Source: Phascolarctos cinereus (Eukaryota; Chordata; Mammalia; Diprotodontia; Phascolarctidae). Taken from it: a stretch of 64,000 nucleotides of DNA. Positions 1-10,867 of this stretch are shown piece after piece (within the stretch, counting starts at the first letter, position 1; each line of letters begins with the position of its first letter). Position numbers and translations under genes: made by a program. Where the stretch lies: NCBI RefSeq assembly GCF_002099425.1, contig NW_018343979.1:3397501-3461500 (forward strand), written 5' to 3'. Below the pieces are notes generated by a model. That model was not told the DNA's origin, did not search any database, and saw only the letters and a program-made list of their open reading frames with translations.

Positions 1-284
1 CTGGTTTTTCTTAATAAAGATTGCGGAAAAGAAAAGGCTTATAATAGTCTCCTGGGATGAGTCCTTCATCTGCTGCTGCCACTGCTACTGCTACCTGTCA
101 CTACATTTTCTCTCCAGCTCTTCTTTCCAAATTTTTTACCATGGTCCTCTCCAGAGAGATTTTTAAAAGTGCCGCTATAGCAGAAAACTCAACCTTCCTT
201 TCCCAGTCCCAGGATAGAGCCTTCTTTTTCCAAGTTGAGAAGAAATACAACTCCTGGAACCTTTAGCAACTATACAGTATGGTT
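1..284. other. Intergenic, nothing recognised
   Basis: AT-rich sequence. The only open frames are short and low in information. No repeat family, RNA gene or regulatory site was recognised. Confidence 0.5.
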
Positions 285-440
285 AATGTAAGTATTATTA
301 TCCTAATTTTATAGATGAGGAAACTGAGGCTCAGAGTGTTTCAGTGATATACATATGATCACACAGCTAGTACATGTCAGAGGTAAGATCAAACCCATGT
401 TTGCTGACTTCAGGGCCAATACTCTATCCATAAATAATAT
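285..440 (-). repeat. SINE-C (MIR-like CORE-SINE), reverse orientation
   Basis: The core 'gatgaggaaactgaggctc' is followed by 'cacacagctagtacatgtca', which is the reverse-complement order of a CORE-SINE. It is old and diverged. The next 160 bp hold nothing recognised. Confidence 0.7.
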
Positions 441-604
441 GTTACCTATCAGCCAATAATCAAGCAAAGTGAACTTCCAGATCAAAAACTTAAGGCTATG
501 ATTGTCTTTTCTGGTCATTTTAAAGGAATTAGGTCTATCTTTTCTATGAATGGTTCTTGATGAAAAAGTTAATATGCTATTGTTTCTCACACATACCACA
601 AAGA

Positions 605-670
605 AAGCATACATACATGCATATATATGCACACACACATATATATATATATAATATATATATACACATA
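605..670. repeat. TA/CA-rich microsatellite
   Basis: Alternating purine-pyrimidine run of (ca)n and (ta)n units. Confidence 0.8.
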
Positions 671-751
671 TATAAACATGCATACACTTGTAATCTTATG
701 TTCTATATACATACCTAATTTGTATACATTTTGCACACATGCTTAATACCC

Positions 752-850
752 TTACAGGGTTTTTGTAAGGCTTGCTTAAATGAAATAATTTACATAAAGT
801 ATTTTGCATGTTTTAAAGTGCTTATGTAATTGAAGATTATTATTATTAAT
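752..850 (+). repeat. SINE-C 3' tail fragment
   Basis: It shows the usual tail order: 'gtaaggcttgcttaaatgaa', then a short stretch on 'aagtattttgcatg', then an ATT trinucleotide run. The head of the element is missing. Confidence 0.5.
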
Positions 851-1199
851 GGCATATTAGTTTTAGGTGATGCCCAAGTTGTTACAGATAGATTAATTCT
901 GGCCTAAGCTAGACAATCTAGAATTTTTAGTAAATAAATTAAACTTTTGAGATGAGCTAACACTTCTGCCTTGTGTGATGTACCCAATCCTTCCATTTCT
1001 TGATTTTTTAAAGGCTAATAATCTCTGATATTCATAATGTGAATTCATTTGTAGGTTATTCTTTTGTACTGGAACACTTGTCTTGCTTGTGAATTGGACA
1101 ATTAGTTGTTTGGAGAAGCACACAGAATGATTAAGATGAGTCTAAAAATTACATTGGTCATGCTTATGAGGTAGTGAATTTCCTGTCCTTTCCAGTCAC

Positions 1200-1555
1200 C
1201 TCACCTGATTTTCTGGACTTTGTTCACCACTCTACCAAAGCCTCTCCATGCTGGAAGTACTCTCTACCCCTGAAGTCTCTTTCTCTAATTGGTCTATGGA
1301 TCCAAGATCCTCCATTTTAAAGAAAGTTCCCAGGCTAGACATTTCTTTATTCCTTTCTGAGTCTGGACTTTGTCCATTCAGATAGATAAATTTTCCCTCC
1401 TCTCCTCCCTTTTCAATCTCCCTTTGTGTGTTGTCTTTCCTCATTAGACTGCAGGCTCCTTAAAGGCAAGGACTGTCCTTCCTACTTGTATTTGTATTTC
1501 CAGAGCTATCAGCACAGTGTCTTGCATATAAGAAGTCTTTAATAAATTCTTGAGG
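1200..1555 (+). repeat. L2 LINE 3' end
   Basis: The L2 terminal block is clear from about 1445: 'gactgcaggctccttaaagg', then 'cagcacagtgtcttgcatat', then 'ctttaataaattcttg'. The preceding 240 bp of pyrimidine-rich sequence resembles the L2 3' region but is less certain. The span 851-1199 has no recognised feature. Confidence 0.65.
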
Positions 1556-1646
1556 GGATTCTCATTCTGTGATTTAGGTAGGTCTGACACATTTATTTTT
1601 TTAAAGAGTGCTACATGATTAGCTGTAGAACATTAAAAGCCCTATA

Positions 1647-1834
1647 GTAGGGGTTCGTAACCTGGGATCTATGAGCTTGTTTTAAAAATGTCTTGGTGAC
1701 TATTTCAGTAGAATTCCTTTGCAGTCTAATGAAATTTATTTTATAAACTTAAAAACATTATTCTGAGAAAGGCCTGTAGACTTCACTAGACTGCCAAAGG
1801 TGTCCGTGACACCAAAAAAGATTAAGACCCTCTA
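1647..1834 (+). mobile_element. Non-autonomous hAT-like DNA transposon
   Basis: The ends are imperfect inverted repeats: 'aggggttcgtaacctggg' on the left and the complement of 'aagattaagaccctct' on the right. The interior contains 'agactgccaaaggtgtccgt'. A fragment of the same family lies in opposite orientation at 6205-6300. There is no coding capacity. The hAT assignment rests on the terminal sequence and remembered mammalian relatives. Confidence 0.6.
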
Positions 1835-2104
1835 ACCTAGAAGAAGGCCTCCCTCCAGTATACTAAGTTGATCTTATATGGAAGATTTATGAGTAGCTAT
1901 GGGCAAGAATTGCACAGATTGCAGTGTGAAAGATTTGCATTCTGCCATTTCTAGAAGTACCATCATAAATAAGATCACAATCCATTGAAGAAATAATAAA
2001 TAACAATATCTAACATCTCTATAATGTTTAAAGGTTTGGACATCCTTTTGTTTATATTTTTTCATTTTAATTATAAATGAGGTAGGATCACAGTAGGATT
2101 TGAA

Positions 2105-2270
2105 TACATTTGGCACCATTTAAATTCACTGGAATTCAACAAACATTTATTCAGTGCTTACTATGTGCAAGGCTTTGTTCCAGGTCTCTTAAATGGATAC
2201 CATCAAGACTGTCCTCACACTCCTATGGGGAGACAACACATATGCAAATAAACTCACCAAAAGGTACCTT

Positions 2271-2272
<2 letters not shown>
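2105..2272 (-). repeat. L2 LINE tail, reverse orientation
   Basis: 'caacaaacatttattcagtg' followed by 'cttactatgtgcaaggc' is the reverse complement of the L2 3' terminus. It is followed at once by a GA microsatellite. The span 1835-2104 is unique AT-rich sequence. Confidence 0.65.

Positions 2273-2329
<57 letters not shown>
2273..2329. repeat. (GA)n microsatellite
   Basis: About 28 uninterrupted AG dinucleotide units within an L2-derived context. Confidence 0.97.
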
Positions 2330-2331
<2 letters not shown>

Positions 2332-2600
2332 CAACAATTGCAAATATCAAGGAAGACTTCATGGAGGAGGTGTCCCCTCAAACTGATCCTTGAATGCAAG
2401 GATTCTAAAAGGCAGAAAGGAGGAGAGAAGATTTTTGGTCATGGGAAAATTCTTGGAGGTGGAAGATGGATTATCATATTTAGGGAACATTTGGGTTGGA
2501 ATATAGAGGTCATGATGGAAAGTAAAATTTGGTTAGAAAGAGTGGAAGGAGCCTGTTTATGCAGGACCACAAATGCTAGGTGAGAGAAATGACTATTAAT
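2330..2600 (-). repeat. Probable L2 body, reverse orientation, diverged
   Basis: Phrases such as 'ggaagacttcatggaggagg' and 'gatccttgaatgcaaggat' match the purine-rich complement of the L2 3' half, between the reverse L2 tail to the left and the clearer L2 at 3045. Divergence is high and the boundaries are uncertain. Confidence 0.4.
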
Positions 2601-2636
2601 AACCAATGATTTGGAGAGATCCAGAGTTCCCCCATT

Positions 2637-3040
2637 TTCAAAAGTCCTCATTTCAAAAATTCAGTCTCTGTAGGACATTGGTGATAATGAGATTGAGTTG
2701 ACTTTCTTAATGATCTTGTTCAGACCCCACCCAAGTTTGGGTGGAGATAAATTCTTTGAATAGATTGCCCAAGGCTGGGCAATTTAGAAGTAAATGACAT
2801 AATAAAAATTCATTAGAATGTGTCCAGCTCCTCATTGTAATATTTATTTTGTCATTAATTGTTAACCAATCAGAGTTGATTATCACCCTAAGAACACCCC
2901 TCTTCCAAGGGCATACAAGCCTTGAGCCTACCACCATGAGGGTCTTTGGCATTCAAGTGTGCCATTGATATCTTTTTATTAATAACATATCAACCTTACT
3001 AATAAAATGATTAAATTACCCAGAAACTGTTTCCCAAACT
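2637..3040 (+). mobile_element. Candidate ancient solo LTR (endogenous retrovirus fossil)
   Basis: This block interrupts the flanking L2 sequence. It has a CCAAT-type 'aaccaatcagagttg', a TATA-like 'gggcatacaagcc' about 40 bp later, and a downstream 'aataaaatga' poly(A)-like signal. That is the order expected of an LTR promoter and terminator. No internal retroviral sequence lies beside it, so if real it is a solo LTR and clearly old. The family is not assigned. Confidence 0.4.
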
Positions 3041-3044
3041 TTTT

Positions 3045-3715
3045 AAATGTCACATAGGCTGAAGTTTGTATTTTATCATATAGGCCATGGGGAATCTGCT
3101 GAAGGTTTTTGAGTAGAATGACAGGATTATACTTGGGCCTTAGGAAAATTATTTTTTAAAGCTGTGTGGAAAGCAGGTTGGAGAGGGAAGAGACTAGGAT
3201 CTGGGATGCCAATTAGGAGGCAGTCTATGTTAACAAGATTAGGGCCTGAATAACGATGGTGACTATGTGAATAAAGAGAAGGATATTGGTATGAGAGATT
3301 CTGTAGATGAATTATCAACAAGGCTTAGCAACTAATCAGAAGTGGGAGGGGAGGAGGAAGAGGGAAAAGTCAAAGATGACTTGAAGATTGCAAACTTGAA
3401 TAATTTCTATTCCTTCAACTGCCACAGGTAAATTTGGATAAAAGGAATTCCAGAGGGGAAAGACAATGAGTTCTCTTCTGGACATATTGAGTCTGAGATA
3501 CTTCAGGACATTCAGATAACTACTAGGCAGTTGCTGATGTAGGTCTAGCATTCAGGAAAGAGATTGGAGGTGAAAACATATATGCTTAGACATGGGCACT
3601 TGAATCCCTACGAGTATATGGGATCATCAAGAGATGGTCTAGGATGGAGCCCTTAGGTTATTGATACTAAAGAGGCAAGAGATGGATGTTGATTTAGTGT
3701 AGTAGATGTTGAAAA
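3045..3715 (-). repeat. L2 LINE, reverse orientation
   Basis: About 670 bp of the purine-rich L2 complement. Diagnostic phrases are 'tgagtagaatgacaggatta', 'gagttctcttctggacatat' and 'gatggagcccttagg'. It ends where a plus-strand L2 begins, giving a head-to-head pair. Confidence 0.8.
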
Positions 3716-4270
3716 GAGCATTTCCCCAATATCTTTCACATCCAACTTCTGCATCTTTGCACAGCTACCACTTTCATTCATACCCTAAACATCTCTCCTC
3801 TTTACTTTTGTAATGGCCTTCCAATTGTTCTTCTTGCCCCAAAACTCTTTCCATTCTACTCTATCCTTCATAAAATTTTGAAAATAATTTTATCTAAATG
3901 CAAATCTGACTATGTCACATTTCTATTTAATAAACAATAGGGGTTCCATATTGCCTCTAGGATAAAATATAAACTCCTCTGTTTAGCTTTTAAAGGCTTT
4001 CATTACCTGGCCCCAATCTACTTGTCCATTATATATTATTCCCCTATTGTACTCAGAAATTCATTCAAACTGGCCTTCCCCCTGTCCCTCGCACACAGCA
4101 TCTCATTTCTTTTGGCATTTCTCTCATACATGGAATTCTCATCTCTGCTTCACAAAATTTCTCTTCTTTCATGATGCAGCTCAAGCATTACTTTCCAATC
4201 TAAATAAAACCTTTTCTGAACCCCCAAACACAACTGCTCTCTTCAATAAATGCTTGTTGACATTAATTTA
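3716..4270 (+). repeat. L2 LINE 3' region
   Basis: Pyrimidine-rich L2 sequence in order: 'atctgactatgtcaca', 'ggataaaatataaactcct', 'aggctttcattacctggccc', ending at 'tcaataaatgcttgttgac'. Confidence 0.85.
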
Positions 4271-4304
4271 TGGAAAGATAATTGTTCATAATCATTCCCA
4301 TTTT

Positions 4305-4450
4305 TACCAACAAAGATTTATTGAGTACATATTGTGTACAGGGCACTGTGCTAGTTAAGAGGAATATGAAGACCATGGATTCCATACCCTTAGGAAGCTT
4401 ACAGTCTAACCTGGAATGTAGGTTATATAAATACAAAAAAAAAATGACAG
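4305..4450 (-). repeat. L2 LINE tail, reverse orientation
   Basis: 'caaagatttattgagtacat', then 'cagggcactgtgctag', then 'ggaagcttacagtctaac'. It ends in a short A-run. From 4450 to 4589 nothing else was recognised. Confidence 0.7.
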
Positions 4451-4589
4451 CAACAACACAGAGCAAAACATGGTAAGTGCCAAATAAGTCAGAAAAGCAA
4501 CAAACATTATAGAATGTTTATATATGGCAGTGAGCTGGGCTAGTTAGGAAATATACCAGAAGGACTTGAGCTGAATTTTGAAGAAGAGG

Positions 4590-4858
4590 AGGGTTGTTCA
4601 GTCATTCAGTTGTCTGACTCTCTGTGATCTCAAGGACAAAGTCCATGGAGTTTTCTTGACAAAGATACTGGAATGATTTGCCATTTTCTTCTCCAGAATG
4701 TCCCTCTTTTACAGATGAGGAACTGAGGCAAGTAGGAGTGAAGTAATTTACCCAGGGTCACACAGCTAGTAAGTCTCTGAGGTCAGATTTGAACTCAGGT
4801 CTTCCTGATTCCAGGCCTGGTTCTCTATACACTGCACCACCTAGTTGCCCCAAAGGGG
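4590..4858 (-). repeat. SINE-A (RTE-tailed), reverse orientation
   Basis: It reads as the complement of a full SINE-A. The RTE-like tail 'gttgttcagtcattcagttg' comes first, then 'cttgacaaagatactggaat', 'acccagggtcacacagctag', and the head 'tgcaccacctagttgcccc'. Confidence 0.85.
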
Positions 4859-4859
4859 A

Positions 4860-5569
4860 GAAGTAGCACTTGCCCCAGCGGGGGAAGGGAATTGCCAGCA
4901 GAGGAAATGGAGTGACCAATGATGTGGAGGTAGAAATGTCTGTTTCAGGGACCTTGAGAAATTCAATCTGGCTAGAGTGAAAGGTATTCCTCATTTTGAT
5001 ACCCTGAAAAAGCCAGTTTCTCCATCAATTAAACTTAATCAATTCTTTCTTTTCTTCTCCATTGAGAATATCTGACTCTTTTCATATTGTTCTATAACTT
5101 GTATTGTGAGAATTTGCAACTATTATTATTGTCTTGTTTTTAAGTTTCTCAAGGACCATGGGATCAAGAAAACAGAAAAAAGGGCATTGTTTTCTACAAT
5201 TAGTGTTCTGGCAGTAAACCATTTGTAAACTCAAGTAGGAGAAAATTGCTTCCAGGAGTTCATTGGTGATATTTTCTTAGTGATCTTTGTAACCTATTCT
5301 ACCTTACCATCCTTAACATCTGAGGAAATACCTGTGCATAACTTGTTCCACATTCATTCAGCAAGAGTGTGCTGAAAAAATTTCCTGCAATATGAACAAG
5401 TTATTTTTATGAAATGTATTTATATGAAATGCTTTTACACCTGAGCGCTGTGAAACATGCCACAATAGTAGACTCCATGGAAGCATTGGTTGCCACTTTG
5501 TTAAATAATAAAATATCCTGGATTGAATGTTACGGATGACTCTCCATATGTTAAACTTCAGGGTTTCAA
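4860..5569. other. Intergenic, nothing recognised
   Basis: Unique AT-rich sequence without a recognisable repeat, RNA gene or open frame of interest. Confidence 0.5.
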
Positions 5570-5875
5570 GTCAGACATGGTGGCACACACCAGTAATCTC
5601 TGCTGCCAAGGATGCCAAAGCTGACAGATCTCTTGAGTTAGGGAATTCTAAGCTTTAGTGGTTTAAACCAATTGGGTGTCTGCATGAAGATGAGCTTTAA
5701 TATGGTGAGTCCTTAGAAATGGGGTAAGGAGGGGGCCAAGTTGCCGTAAGGAGGGGAGAACAGGCCCAGGTCAGAAACAGAGCAAATCAAGTCTTGTAAG
5801 CCAATCAGATTGGACTAGGCTCTTGAGCAGTTCTTGAATTTCTAGCTTAGGTGATATAGAAAAATCTAGTCTTCA
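5570..5875 (+). pseudogene. 7SL (SRP) RNA pseudogene, near full length
   Basis: The sequence follows 7SL RNA from end to end, including the S domain that Alu-type SINEs lack. Landmarks in order: 'catggtggcacacaccagta' (5' Alu domain), 'ctcttgagttagggaattct', 'aattgggtgtctgcatgaag', 'taatatggtgagtcc', 'taaggaggggagaacaggcc', 'caggtcagaaacagagca'. An A-rich tail to about 5910 implies retroposition of a processed 7SL transcript. Many substitutions and small indels show it is an old, inactive copy. Confidence 0.88.
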
Positions 5876-5929
5876 AAAAACATTAAAAAACCGAACCAAA
5901 CAAAACCCCATAAGACTCTTAATCAATTA

Positions 5930-6075
5930 ATTAGTTAATCCATTAATTAAACATTTACCAAGTACTTACTTCCTGCAGAGCACTGATCTAGGCGTTAGGA
6001 GAAATGAAGAGTTTAGATAAGACATGGTCTCTAACTTCAAGGAAATTTTAGTGTAGTAGGGGGATAAACCATAAA
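5930..6075 (-). repeat. L2 LINE tail, reverse orientation
   Basis: 'taaacatttaccaagtactt' and 'agcactgatctaggcgttag' followed by 'acatggtctctaacttcaag' give the reverse L2 terminus. Confidence 0.6.
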
Positions 6076-6204
6076 GGATTGCTACAATAAACAGTATTCC
6101 AAAATAATTACAGAGGAAAGACACCATTCTCTGAGTAGGGAACAGTAAGAGCCAATGTAGAAGAGAAAAAAGCATAGGATTTGATTGTTGGGGGAGGAAG
6201 GAGA

Positions 6205-6300
6205 GAGTGTCTAGAGCAGAATTTTATTTGTGTCATAGATCCGTTTGGTAGTCTGGTGACATTTATAGACCTCCTTTGTAAAATAATGTTTTAAAATAAT
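6205..6300 (-). mobile_element. hAT-like element fragment, second copy
   Basis: 'gtgtcatagatccgtttggt' and 'agtctggtgacatttataga' are the reverse complement of the interior of the element at 1647-1834. Only one end survives. Confidence 0.55.
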
Positions 6301-6765
6301 TGAAGGAAAAAGTTTAGAAATTTGATTTTATTACTTCACCCAAGAGTGAGCAGTTCCTAGGAAACCAGTTCATGATAGTCAAACTAACAAGAGACTGATT
6401 TATAAAATTCAGAGCCAATTTATTATTTTACAATGGTGCTACACCTGGCAAAAGAACTAGCTTTGTTTATTAGCAGAGGTCACTCCTTTCTGGTGAGTAA
6501 GTTGGCTCAGGTGAATAAATTACCAAAATCAAAAGATTGGTTAGAAATAAAAGAACTAGAGCAAAGAGGAGTTGGTTATTTTTTAAGAGATATTTTCTTT
6601 AACCTGAAATAGTGTGTAATGAGTGTGTTATTTTTAAGAGTCTCCCGAATTTTCTAGCTGACGCATTCTGTAAGTCATGAGGGCCTCAGTAGCAAAAATC
6701 TCTGAAGCAAGTATTTCCTTTTTTATTTCATATATTAAATTTCTAGGTTTTTTTTCCTTCTCAAA
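6301..6765. other. Intergenic, nothing recognised
   Basis: AT-rich sequence. No repeat family or coding signal was recognised. Confidence 0.45.
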
Positions 6766-6900
6766 ACAATAATTTGAAGGAGGAGCTTTCAGTTGCCTTT
6801 TTTCATGCTCTGAGGTAATCATTTGAGGGAATACCTCTCAGTTGTTTTTCTTCCTTCTATAACAATAATTTGAGGGGGAGACAGCAACTGCACTCTATAA
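6766..6900. repeat. Degenerate three-copy tandem repeat, unit about 45-50 bp
   Basis: Three successive copies share a core: 'caataatttgaaggagga', 'gtaatcatttgagggaat', 'caataatttgagggggag'. A 'cagttg'/'cagcaactg' motif follows each, and T-rich spacers separate them. Confidence 0.6.
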
Positions 6901-6975
6901 AGCATAGATACTTGTTAGCAAGTAAAAATACATTTTTGTATTAGCCTAATGCTTATAAGTCAATAATGATATATG

Positions 6976-7012
6976 CCTACACACACACACACACACACAC
7001 AAACACACAAAT
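6976..7012. repeat. (AC)n microsatellite
   Basis: Uninterrupted AC units followed by an interrupted 'aaacacacaa'. Confidence 0.95.
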
Positions 7013-7386
7013 CCCTGCTTTAGTTAAGAGTTTTCTTTTGGAAAATTGCCTAAAAATTCAAATGCACTCAGAAAAGAACTTTTAAGGAGATCTCTTTGCT
7101 TTTCTGTTAACCAGACTAATCTAAACTTTGAGTAAAGCTTTCCTCTTTTAGAGATTTTGTTTTTACTAGCCATCACTAAAAATAGGTAAGCACTTTGCTA
7201 AGTATACTAGTTAATTTTGTTTGTCCCTTATATACATATGATATGTGTCATATATGATCTCGAGCAGACTTTGACTTCTGTAGTATTCCAGATCTTGATG
7301 TCATCGGTGGAATGCCAACCCTCCAAAAGAACCAAAAAGAGAATCTCACCATTTATCAAGAAAGGTTCTCCATTTGAACATCAACT

Positions 7387-7580
7387 ATTCTTCTTCTTCT
7401 TCTTCTTCTTCTTCTTCTTCTTCTTCTTCTTCTTCTTCTTCTTCTTCTGCTTCTTCCTCTTCTTCTTTCCTCTTCTCCTTCTCCTCCTCCTTCTTCTCCT
7501 CATTCTTGTTCTTGTTTTTGTCCTTGCTCTTGTTCCTATTTCTTCTTGTTGTTCTTTTTCTTATTCTTTTTGTTCTTGCT
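7387..7580. repeat. (TTC)n microsatellite with degenerate flank
   Basis: About 20 CTT units, then about 120 bp of decaying CTT/CTC and GTT-rich sequence. Reading frames through it give only Ser- or Phe-rich polymer, so it is not coding. Confidence 0.95.
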
Positions 7581-7639
7581 CTTCTAGCAGAAGCCCCAGA
7601 CCCCTTGTTGAGATTTAGAAATGTCCCTTAATGTTATTA

Positions 7640-10010
7640 GCAACACATTTACAAACGTCTCTTAGGGTTGGTTCCATCTTCAGTTATCTGATCTCTATTT
7701 TATGTTGATTCTTACTAGTTTCAGTTTCAGAGGGTGAAATTTTCTAACCTGGTCCCCAAACTCTGGACATTCATTCTACTATAAGCCTGCAGTTCTTTTT
7801 ACTTATGGATCATAATAGGCAATGAATATCCATGTCAATCTCTGCTTCTAAGTTAAAATTTTTTTTTCATTATTTCATCATGATTATTGTGTACCTTGGT
7901 ATAAAATTAATCAATTAATCAATAACTTTGTAGCATAATAATTAAAAAAAAACTTTTGTAACACTATCTAAGAATGTTATCTTGTTAATTCATTCATATC
8001 CAGCCGGGTATCTTTCAACAGCAATCCCTTATCACATAATCCTCTTTAGTAAACCAGAAGATAAATAGTTTTGAAGATTACAGACAAGGATGCCTGTAAC
8101 TATAGCCAGAGATTGCATGTACCCAAGGAAATCTAATTAAAGATGAAAGCAAGAACTTAACCCAAGTGGCAGAAGAAAATAAAACAAATTCAAAGGATAG
8201 GGGGTTATATGGCTAGAACAATGATTATTCAGAGTTTGAATGTATGCATTTGGACTCTGTCTTCTGAGTTGGCTTGCTGAGCTGAAGCAGAGTATCTATC
8301 ACAACAGTTTAATAATAACTTCATTCTATTTCCTTGCTTGGCTGAGAGTAGAGCTCCTACTTTGACCTTAATGAAAAACCACTGCAAGTGAGAATGACAA
8401 GATGTACACAGACTAGGGTTTCTGTTGCCCTATTTGAAGAGGTTTGATTTTAGTTCCAATAATTTACTCAAACACGATACCTAAAAAATAAATCCAGGCC
8501 AAATGAGAATCTAGATATAAAACTGGGCATGCCAAATTACCAGTGTGGATACAAAGAGGGAATTGTTCCTGAGAAAATGAAATAGAGTGAAGTTTGAGCA
8601 GTTGGCCTGAAAATATGTTATGACTGCATATCTGTGCCTCAAAACTAGAGCAATGAGGCAAAGCTGAATTCATTTTTACCCACTGATAAGCCATTATGAA
8701 CAGGATAACATTTTAGTCATAGACTGTTTCCAGGACATTGATAAGCAAGTCTGGCTGCGTCTGCATTTATGTAAGAGAAAACCACGCTAGGGGATTCAGA
8801 AAAATAAAAATGATAGCTTTCCAAGTGTTAGTCAATTGCAGTCTCTAATTAAAAACAGAGCCATCTCTAGACTACTACTCTAGTTGGATGGTAGTTTAAG
8901 ACTCAAAATATTACTATTAGATTGGTCCTAATACTGGAAGATTTGAATAGGTCCCCTGCAGTCACAGGGTGCACTCTGATCAAGAAAATCCCTTGAAGAG
9001 TCCATAAGATTCATTTGTTTAGATGCTGTACTGTAGCCAGCAATTTGAGAAAACTTTGCTTTATATAGCCACAAAACTCACATTGTGGAGATCTTATCTC
9101 ACAGAAAAAGAAATCTGAACTTTTACCTGCTTGGAAATATTCCTAAAAAAGTACCATTCTGAATAAGTTTTCCCAAGGCCATGTGATCTGTGAAGGTACC
9201 ATTCAGTAAGAAAGGCTATGATCAGTTAAAAGGCTGAAAGATCACACAACTCAGATGTAGAACCAAGAAGTGGAAATACCACCTTGTCTACATATCACTG
9301 CAAACACAATAAGGTCCAAAATGTATTATAGATGAAGAAGTAGCATTCAGATATAATTTTTTTTCTCCCAGAAGGAAGTATAAAATATCAGAGAAGGGTA
9401 GTTAGATGCAACTCTTCTCTATTCATGGATTTGACTCAGATGCCAGCAAAAAACTATATACAGGCTTCAGAAATATGGCCCCGGGGAAATGAATTGGAAC
9501 TTATGAAAAGACCAAAGGCAGCTGTGTCTGATTCATCCTGGGATCAGTCAGTTGTGAAATGGGTAAGTGTGAGTATCACTGGATGTACAAATGTGTATGT
9601 GTGGTGGTATTTCAGTGCTTTGAGGAACCCAGAATTTAGCTAGAAGTAGATTCAAGGGTGGGGGGTGGAGGTCACCCCTTTCACCTTGACTTAGCTTGAC
9701 ATAGTTCTTGACCTTTGCCTAATTGCTATGAACTAGTCTGTCACTCCTCAAATACTACCTGCTCAATCTGCAACCTCCATTGTCTAATGGAAGGAAAACA
9801 ATACCTTAAGAGCAGAGTGTCTAGTCTAGTATAAGCTTCAGTTTTTCTGGTGGTGCTGTGTTGACTGTCCTATTCTTTAGTAAGAGATTTCCCTCTTGTT
9901 TACCAATGTTCTTTACTCAATGGAACCACCTCAAATCAAGTTCTCATTTATTTTCACTTGAAGTATAACAATCACATAAGAATAGGTGTGGTTACTCTGA
10001 AAAGTGCTGG
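7640..10010. other. 2.4 kb intergenic stretch, nothing recognised
   Basis: AT-rich, with few familiar repeat landmarks and no convincing coding signal. It may be single-copy DNA or a very old or unfamiliar element. I cannot tell which. Confidence 0.45.
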
Positions 10011-10014
10011 AATT

Positions 10015-10345
10015 TCGTTTTCCATCAGCAGCTCTGCTTCACTTGACTCCAGAGAATGATATACAGCTCCCCAGGATAAGCTGATCACACAAAATTTCAT
10101 CATCACAAAGATTGACCCACGTTTTGATTCTCAACATCTTCTCAACTTACCCTCAGTTGCCTCTCCACTTTGATTAGAAGGCTGTAGGGTGGAGAACTAA
10201 AATTTCCCCAAAACTTTCCTTTACAGAGGGCTCACAACCTTTTCACTCCATTTGCCATCAGCAGCTCTGCTTGGCATCCACTTCAGTGAACAACTTGCCA
10301 CCTGTTGCCCCTCCACTTCCCTTCCCTCTTTTATGCTTCCTTTTG
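10015..10345 (+). repeat. Direct duplication, unclassified
   Basis: Two diverged blocks share 'ccatcagcagctctgctt' (about 10023 and 10255). Each is followed by a related 'caactt-cc-----ttgcc-ctccactt' tract (about 10142 and 10288). They are in the same orientation, with the shared starts about 230 bp apart. The origin is unknown; an L2-related 3' end is possible. Confidence 0.45.
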
Positions 10346-10465
10346 TAAGTTGTCTTACCCCATTAGATTGTAGGCAAGGACTATTTACCTTTTTTTTAAA
10401 ATTTGCATTACCAGAGTTTAGCACAGTATGTGGCATATAGCAGGAGTTAATTAATGTTTATTAAC
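10346..10465 (+). repeat. L2 LINE tail
   Basis: 'attagattgtaggcaaggac', 'tagcacagtatgtggcatat' and a degraded 'taatgtttatt' terminus. Confidence 0.6.
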
Positions 10466-10479
10466 TTGAATTGGATGTG

Positions 10480-10655
10480 GGGATAAAGGATTTGGGTTTG
10501 GATCCCATTTCTTCTACTTGGATACTATGTGATCATAGGAAGATCACCTCAACCCTCTGGGCCTCAGTTTCCTCATCTGTAAAGTGAATGGAGGCAGATG
10601 AGATGAAATCTAAGCCCCTTCTAGCTCTTAATCTCAGATTCTATGATTATCTAAA
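10480..10655 (+). repeat. SINE-C
   Basis: 'gcctcagtttcctcatctgt' is preceded by a degraded tRNA-like head ('gatcccatttcttctactt') and followed by 'cccttctagctcttaatctc'. Confidence 0.75.
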
Positions 10656-10659
10656 CAGT

Positions 10660-10862
10660 CTTCTTCTCTGTTCCTTCCAAAGCTTCTTACCCCCCACTTT
10701 CTGATTAATGTTCCTAATATTAATTCCTCAGTGTCCCTGTATTATTTAATATGGTCAAAACTCCTTATCCTTACATTTCCTTGCTCCATTCTGTCCCTCT
10801 AGTTTTATCTCACTTGATTTCCTTTACACTACATTCTCAAGATGACTTAGGCTACTTTTTTC
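10660..10862 (+). repeat. Possible L2 3' region fragment
   Basis: Pyrimidine-rich sequence with 'tggtcaaaactccttatcct' resembles the L2 'ataaagtccaaactcctta' landmark. The match is weak. Confidence 0.3.
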
Positions 10863-10867
10863 AATCT

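Noticed and set aside
7217-7631. Phe-rich and Ser-rich frames
   Set aside because: Translation of a (TTC)n microsatellite.
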